Shown here: one piece after another, positions 63,608 through 64,000 of the stretch
Position numbering within the stretch: position 1 is the first letter of the stretch
Layout of the letters: each line of letters starts with the position of its first letter
Origin: Orientallactaga sibirica
Taxonomy: Eukaryota; Chordata; Mammalia; Rodentia; Dipodidae
Assembly (NCBI GenBank): GCA_036365145.1
Contig: JAEOAD010000026.1
Coordinates: 2,460,501 to 2,524,500 of the forward strand
DNA length: 64,000 bases
Reading direction: 5' to 3'
The notes under the pieces: generated by a model
The model's input: the letters and a program-made list of their open reading frames with translations, nothing else
What the model was told of the DNA's origin: nothing
Databases searched by the model: none
Made by a program: the position numbers and the translations under genes

Positions 63608-64000
63608 TGAATATGGGTGCGCCGGGGCCTCTTGCCACTGCAAACAAACTCCAGATGATGCGCTTCTTTGTGCATCTGGCTTTACGTGGGTACCAGGGAA
63701 TTGAACCAGGCCACCAGGCTTTGTAAGCAAACATCTTTAACCTTTAATTAAGCTTTAATCTCTCCAGCCCTGCTCTGAGTTTTAAACAAGTGTGGGTTTA
63801 TAAGGTAGAAGGGAGTAGATAATTTCCTCTCCAAAATCTCTTTCCAATAATACATGTTTGGAAAAAAGTGGCACAGCCATAATTGGCATTTGCACTAAGG
63901 TCAGCAAAAAGACAAGTGCCTACTCCCTCCACTCATGAACTTGTAAGTAGAGCAAATAAGGAGAGGTGATAAAAGGGATTCAGGGCTGGAGAGATGGCTC
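42529..64000 (+). CDS. MYO18B: MYO18B (myosin XVIIIB), 5' coding exons; gene runs off the right edge. Coding parts: 42639-42677, 45283-45441, 50263-51498, 52197-52263, 53184-53296, 54178-54336, 57184-57382, 60400-60542, 61262-61362, 62276-62339
   Basis: Myosin XVIIIB is an unconventional myosin of striated muscle needed for sarcomere assembly. Loss is lethal in mouse embryos and causes myopathy with Klippel-Feil anomaly in people (established knowledge). Ten coding exons join in one frame for about 760 residues. Residues 1 to about 480 are the disordered, charged N-terminal extension; from about 481 the motor begins ([11 protein letters not shown]), with the P-loop GRSGSGKT at about 628-635. 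The order of exons, the blocks [34 protein letters not shown] and [12 protein letters not shown], and synteny with GRK3 identify it. The rest of the motor, the IQ motif and the coiled-coil tail lie to the right. A 5' noncoding exon and promoter probably lie upstream but I could not place them. Confidence 0.95.
42840..43360 (-). mobile_element. Nested cluster of three inverted tSINEs
   Basis: A truncated one (42840-42920), then complete copies at 42925-43130 and 43131-43360. CCTGACTAGT lies on both sides (about 42821 and 43363). The third has a GAGAGGGAGAGG expansion. Confidence 0.88.
43797..44409 (-). mobile_element. LTR element (endogenous retrovirus, ERVK-like), minus strand, internally deleted
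   Basis: 613 bp with perfect 6-bp target-site duplication CCTGTC (43791-43796 and 44410-44415), TG...CA ends and an inverted AATAAA (TTTATT at about 43922). The part 43797-44168 matches the solo LTR at 49400-49779. The outer 44345-44409 repeats the first about 65 bases of that LTR. Between lies about 175 bp with an A/G-rich stretch next to the LTR start, like a polypurine tract. It is best read as a provirus that kept one LTR and only the edge of the other. No coding capacity. Confidence 0.8.
44578..44640 (+). repeat. Polypurine (GGAGAGA) tract
   Basis: Short GA-rich stretch with no SINE body attached. Confidence 0.7.
45139..45237 (-). mobile_element. tSINE, minus strand, head truncated
   Basis: T run, GAGAGAGAGAATGGGC, then body to CACCCCCTTGTGGGCA, where it stops about 45 bp before MYO18B exon 3. 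Confidence 0.88.
45283..45441 (+). CDS. MYO18B: MYO18B exon 3: N-terminal extension
   Basis: 159 bp, phase 0 to phase 0, 53 codons. It begins [19 protein letters not shown] and continues [20 protein letters not shown], a short basic/acidic helical stretch that is strongly conserved. Acceptor CTTCTTCTGCACACAG; donor GTAAGT at 45442. A 3'-truncated tSINE ends only about 45 bp upstream of the acceptor. Confidence 0.95.
45442..46617 (+). other. MYO18B intron, unique sequence
   Basis: No repeat or coding signal recognised; moderately GC-rich. Confidence 0.5.
46618..47190 (-). mobile_element. L1 3' end, minus strand, split by a tSINE
   Basis: TTTTATTGACAGTTTCTGTA, TTCCCTCCCTCC and CCGCCCCCTCTTCCACAATG in the same order as the element at 59337-60059. 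Noncoding 3' region only. Confidence 0.75.
46742..46948 (-). mobile_element. tSINE, minus strand, inside L1
   Basis: Target-site duplication CTCTCTTCT at 46733-46741 and 46949-46957. Confidence 0.94.
47510..47705 (+). mobile_element. B1, plus strand
   Basis: AGCCAGACGTGGTGGCGCGT to CTACTTCGAAAGCC and a C/A-rich end; a 12-bp insertion (CCCCAGTCCCTT) sits in the middle. Confidence 0.92.
47934..48155 (-). mobile_element. tSINE, minus strand
   Basis: Inverted copy with near-matching TAATGCTTTTTC and TAATACTTTGTC flanks. Confidence 0.9.
48536..48628 (+). repeat. (CTTT)n microsatellite
   Basis: About 20 units, joined to an inverted tSINE as at 4756-5132. Confidence 0.94.
48629..48884 (-). mobile_element. 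tSINE, minus strand, long subfamily
   Basis: CAGGCAAGCCCAACAGACTG tail segment, GA run, then body to CTCTCCAGCCCC. Confidence 0.92.
48894..48935 (+). repeat. (TA)n plus T run
   Basis: About 13 TA units followed by 20 T. Confidence 0.88.
48940..49062 (+). repeat. Dispersed repeat fragment, R2-like
   Basis: GGGTTTGTTTTGGCTTACAG followed by a CTCCATGGTGGCAGGGACAC segment, a motif seen in rodent dispersed repeats; short. Confidence 0.4.
49066..49268 (-). mobile_element. tSINE, minus strand, with a 44-bp GA run
   Basis: (GA)n at 49088-49131; the head end is worn (CACAAAGCAGGCC). Confidence 0.88.
49400..49779 (-). mobile_element. Solo LTR (ERVK-like), minus strand, inside the B4
   Basis: 380 bp, TG...CA ends, perfect 6-bp target-site duplication GTTGGG (49394-49399 and 49780-49785), inverted AATAAA at about 49540. 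A 6-bp duplication suits class II (ERVK) integrases. No internal region remains. Confidence 0.88.
49951..49972 (+). repeat. (CA)n microsatellite
   Basis: Tail of the B4-like SINE. Confidence 0.9.
50263..51498 (+). CDS. MYO18B: MYO18B exon 4: large exon for the disordered N-terminal region
   Basis: 1236 bp, 412 codons (residues about 67-478), phase 0 at both ends. Rich in Lys, Glu, Gly, Pro, Ser and Gln and predicted by composition to be disordered. Two blocks stand out as conserved: [20 protein letters not shown] (residues 132-151) and [14 protein letters not shown] (299-312). An in-frame Gly-Gln run lies at 51087-51110. Acceptor TCTCTCTTTTCTAG, donor GTGAGG at 51499. The frame stays open through the donor to a TGA at 51613, so intron retention would add about 38 codons. 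The repetitive GC-rich composition also leaves long antisense frames open, which I do not regard as genes. Confidence 0.94.
51656..51886 (-). mobile_element. tSINE, minus strand
   Basis: Inverted copy about 160 bp after MYO18B exon 4; ends AGCCACCTCTTC. Confidence 0.9.
52197..52263 (+). CDS. MYO18B: MYO18B exon 5: entry into the motor domain
   Basis: 67 bp: 22 codons ([20 protein letters not shown], then TL) plus one base of a split Ala codon. The WYEAEKVWL motif opens the SH3-like N-terminal subdomain of myosin XVIII heads. Acceptor CTGTCTGTCCCCAG, donor GTAATC at 52264 (a weaker donor). Confidence 0.94.
52511..52733 (-). mobile_element. tSINE, minus strand
   Basis: TTATTTATTTAAGAGAGAGA to CATCGCTCTAGCCC, in a MYO18B intron. 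Confidence 0.9.
53184..53296 (+). CDS. MYO18B: MYO18B exon 6: SH3-like subdomain
   Basis: 113 bp that completes the split Ala and adds 37 codons from [19 protein letters not shown] to VDEESVHR. Acceptor GTTGTACGACCAG has a poor pyrimidine tract; donor GTAAGC at 53297. The frame joins exons 5 and 7 exactly. Confidence 0.93.
53895..54042 (-). mobile_element. B1, minus strand
   Basis: T run, CTAGCTCAGGCTGACATGGA, CTGCCTCCTGAGTGCTGGGG and GCGCCACCACACCTGGC. Confidence 0.92.
54178..54336 (+). CDS. MYO18B: MYO18B exon 7: motor domain before the P-loop
   Basis: 159 bp, 53 codons: [19 protein letters not shown], then [19 protein letters not shown], ending [10 protein letters not shown]. The NESSVLNTL segment is the standard myosin helix that follows the SH3-like subdomain. 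As I recall the human protein, about five residues are present between QP and SAGK that are absent here. Acceptor GATATTTGCAG, donor GTGAGG. Confidence 0.94.
54337..56135 (+). other. MYO18B intron, unique sequence
   Basis: About 1.8 kb without a recognised repeat or exon. Confidence 0.5.
56138..56282 (+). repeat. Left arm of an inverted repeat; about 3 imperfect 40-bp units
   Basis: Units of the form GTCTGCCATGGAAACAGGAA, ATGGCAATCAATTAGTGAT. Their complement occurs at 56900-57005. Confidence 0.85.
56516..56618 (-). mobile_element. ID-type element, minus strand, worn
   Basis: GATCAAACACAAAGCC, CATGCTAGGTAACTGATCTA and CCACTGCACTACACCCCCAG. Confidence 0.6.
56637..56815 (-). mobile_element. 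tSINE, minus strand
   Basis: Flanked by CATTTTCAATTTTTAA and CATTTTCATTTTTAA. It lies in the spacer of the inverted repeat. Confidence 0.9.
56830..56890 (-). mobile_element. B1 fragment, minus strand
   Basis: GAGACAGAGTCTCATCAAGT then CCAGGCTGGCCATGAACTCC. Confidence 0.7.
56900..57005 (-). repeat. Right arm of the inverted repeat
   Basis: TGGCAGACATCACCAATCGA, TTGCCATTTCCTGTTTCCAC and a second unit CATGGCAGACATCACTAATC: the reverse complement of the left arm with few mismatches. Confidence 0.85.
57184..57382 (+). CDS. MYO18B: MYO18B exon 8: nucleotide-binding P-loop
   Basis: 199 bp, 66 codons plus one base. It encodes [20 protein letters not shown] followed by [20 protein letters not shown]. 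The Walker A motif is GRSGSGKT (57292-57315; Lys codon 57310-57312), compared with GESGAGKT in conventional myosins. The invariant Gly-Lys-Thr core is intact. Myosin XVIII heads are reported to be poor ATPases, so divergence here is expected for the family. Acceptor CATTTTCCCGCAG, donor GTATGG. A large inverted repeat lies in the intron just upstream. Confidence 0.95.
57912..58145 (+). mobile_element. B4-like SINE, plus strand, worn
   Basis: GGATGGAGAGAGAGGTCAGT head, TGTAATCGCAGCATGCCTAG middle and ACCTGCCTCAAAATAGGTGG end. Confidence 0.6.
58225..58443 (-). mobile_element. tSINE, minus strand
   Basis: Inverted copy ending CTCTCCAGCTCCCC. Confidence 0.9.
58456..58707 (-). mobile_element. tSINE, minus strand, variant subfamily
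   Basis: CAGCTCCCCACTTTA flanks both sides. A 19-bp internal duplication (GGTTGGAACCACTGGAGATT region, 58625-58652) is present. Confidence 0.92.
58730..58966 (-). mobile_element. tSINE, minus strand
   Basis: Third of three consecutive inverted copies. Confidence 0.9.
59337..60059 (-). mobile_element. L1 insertion, minus strand, 5'-truncated
   Basis: 723 bp from a T-rich start (TTTTTTATTGACACC) with the L1 3'-region markers TCCGCCCCCTCTTCCACAAT and GCAGTTGGTTACCCC. Perfect 11-bp target-site duplication GGGCCACTTTT (59326-59336 and 60060-60070). Noncoding 3' portion; no ORF2 domain visible. Confidence 0.85.
60077..60294 (-). mobile_element. tSINE, minus strand
   Basis: Inserted next to the L1 target site (CCACTTTTGTAA left, CCACTTTGTAAC right), about 105 bp before MYO18B exon 9. 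Confidence 0.9.
60400..60542 (+). CDS. MYO18B: MYO18B exon 9: motor domain
   Basis: 143 bp. Completes the split Val and encodes [20 protein letters not shown], then [20 protein letters not shown] and VTAAQLQ. The N-x-x-S/A-T-R-F pattern corresponds to switch I of myosins (conventional NSSRFGK), here in the degenerate form HAATRFAM. Acceptor GTGCCCTGACAG, donor GTGAGG at 60543. Confidence 0.95.
60543..61261 (+). other. MYO18B intron, unique sequence
   Basis: No repeat or additional exon recognised. Confidence 0.5.
61262..61362 (+). CDS. MYO18B: MYO18B exon 10: motor domain
   Basis: 101 bp: [20 protein letters not shown] then [13 protein letters not shown] and two bases of Arg. LLEKSRV and the F-x-x-F/Q-x-L-L-A-G-L pattern are the standard myosin sequence after switch I. 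Acceptor GTCTCCTCGGCAG, donor GTAGGT. Confidence 0.95.
61363..62275 (+). other. MYO18B intron, unique sequence
   Basis: No repeat or additional exon recognised; open frames are short and lack resemblance to myosin. Confidence 0.5.
62276..62339 (+). CDS. MYO18B: MYO18B exon 11: motor domain, last exon in the window
   Basis: 64 bp: completes Arg and encodes [20 protein letters not shown] plus K. Acceptor CCCATCTCCTCCAG, donor GTAAGG at 62340. No further MYO18B exon is recognisable before position 64000, so the next exon lies outside. Confidence 0.93.
62770..62807 (+). repeat. (GT)n microsatellite
   Basis: Nineteen uninterrupted GT units. Confidence 0.95.
63018..63440 (+). repeat. G-rich minisatellite
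   Basis: About 420 bp of variable 12-18-bp units built on GGGAGATGCTGGGG and GGGAGATTCTGGGG. Strong strand asymmetry (C very rare on this strand). In a MYO18B intron. Confidence 0.95.
63512..63768 (-). mobile_element. tSINE, minus strand
   Basis: Long GA run, then body to CTCTCCAGCCC, with a duplicated TTTAATTAAGCTTTAATC near the head. Confidence 0.9.
63985..64000 (+). mobile_element. tSINE, plus strand, cut by the window edge
   Basis: CAGGGCTGGAGAGATGGCTC at the last bases. Confidence 0.85.

Overview
This is nuclear DNA from a rodent, most likely a jerboa-type dipodoid such as Jaculus. The genus is my inference from the repeats. About sixty SINEs share a tRNA-derived B2-like head (starting GGCTGGAGAGATGGCTTAG), a distinctive body that runs through a CACGTAAGCCAGATGCAC block to a CTGGAGTTCGTTTGCAGTGG block, then a CT-rich stretch and an AAATAAATAAATA tail. 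A second set is B1-type (GCCGGGCGTGGTGGCGCAC). Below, 'tSINE' means the first family. It accounts for most open reading frames longer than 60 codons, which are not genes.

Two real protein-coding genes are present, both on the + strand, in the order they have on human chromosome 22q12.1. (1) GRK3 (ADRBK2): the last four coding exons (2120-2282, 4564-4700, 7759-7872, 9096-9257) encode the end of the kinase/RGS region, the PH domain and the G-beta-gamma binding tail. A long, nearly SINE-free 3' UTR follows, probably ending just after an AATAAA at 14095. (2) MYO18B: ten exons from the ATG exon (42529-42677) to 62339 encode the disordered N-terminal extension and the start of the myosin motor, including the P-loop. 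The gene continues beyond the right edge. All exon joins keep the reading frame.

The interval between the genes (about 14.1-42.5 kb) has no coding sequence I can support. It holds nested SINEs, several other dispersed rodent repeats (called R1 to R5 here because I cannot name them securely), a 3 x 59-bp tandem repeat, and a recent 2.5-kb tandem duplication (about 29.7-34.7 kb) whose junction is a chimeric SINE. The MYO18B introns hold two LTR elements with perfect 6-bp target-site duplications, two 3' ends of L1 elements, a clear inverted repeat just upstream of the P-loop exon, and a purine-rich minisatellite.

The most interesting points concern splicing. A SINE sits 3 bp from the intron AG in front of a constitutive GRK3 exon. 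A frame-preserving 36-nt microexon candidate lies exactly between two GRK3 PH-domain exons. The MYO18B start exon ends in AAG followed by GAGAGT where GTGAGT would be expected. I see no defence system, operon or other new multi-gene system.
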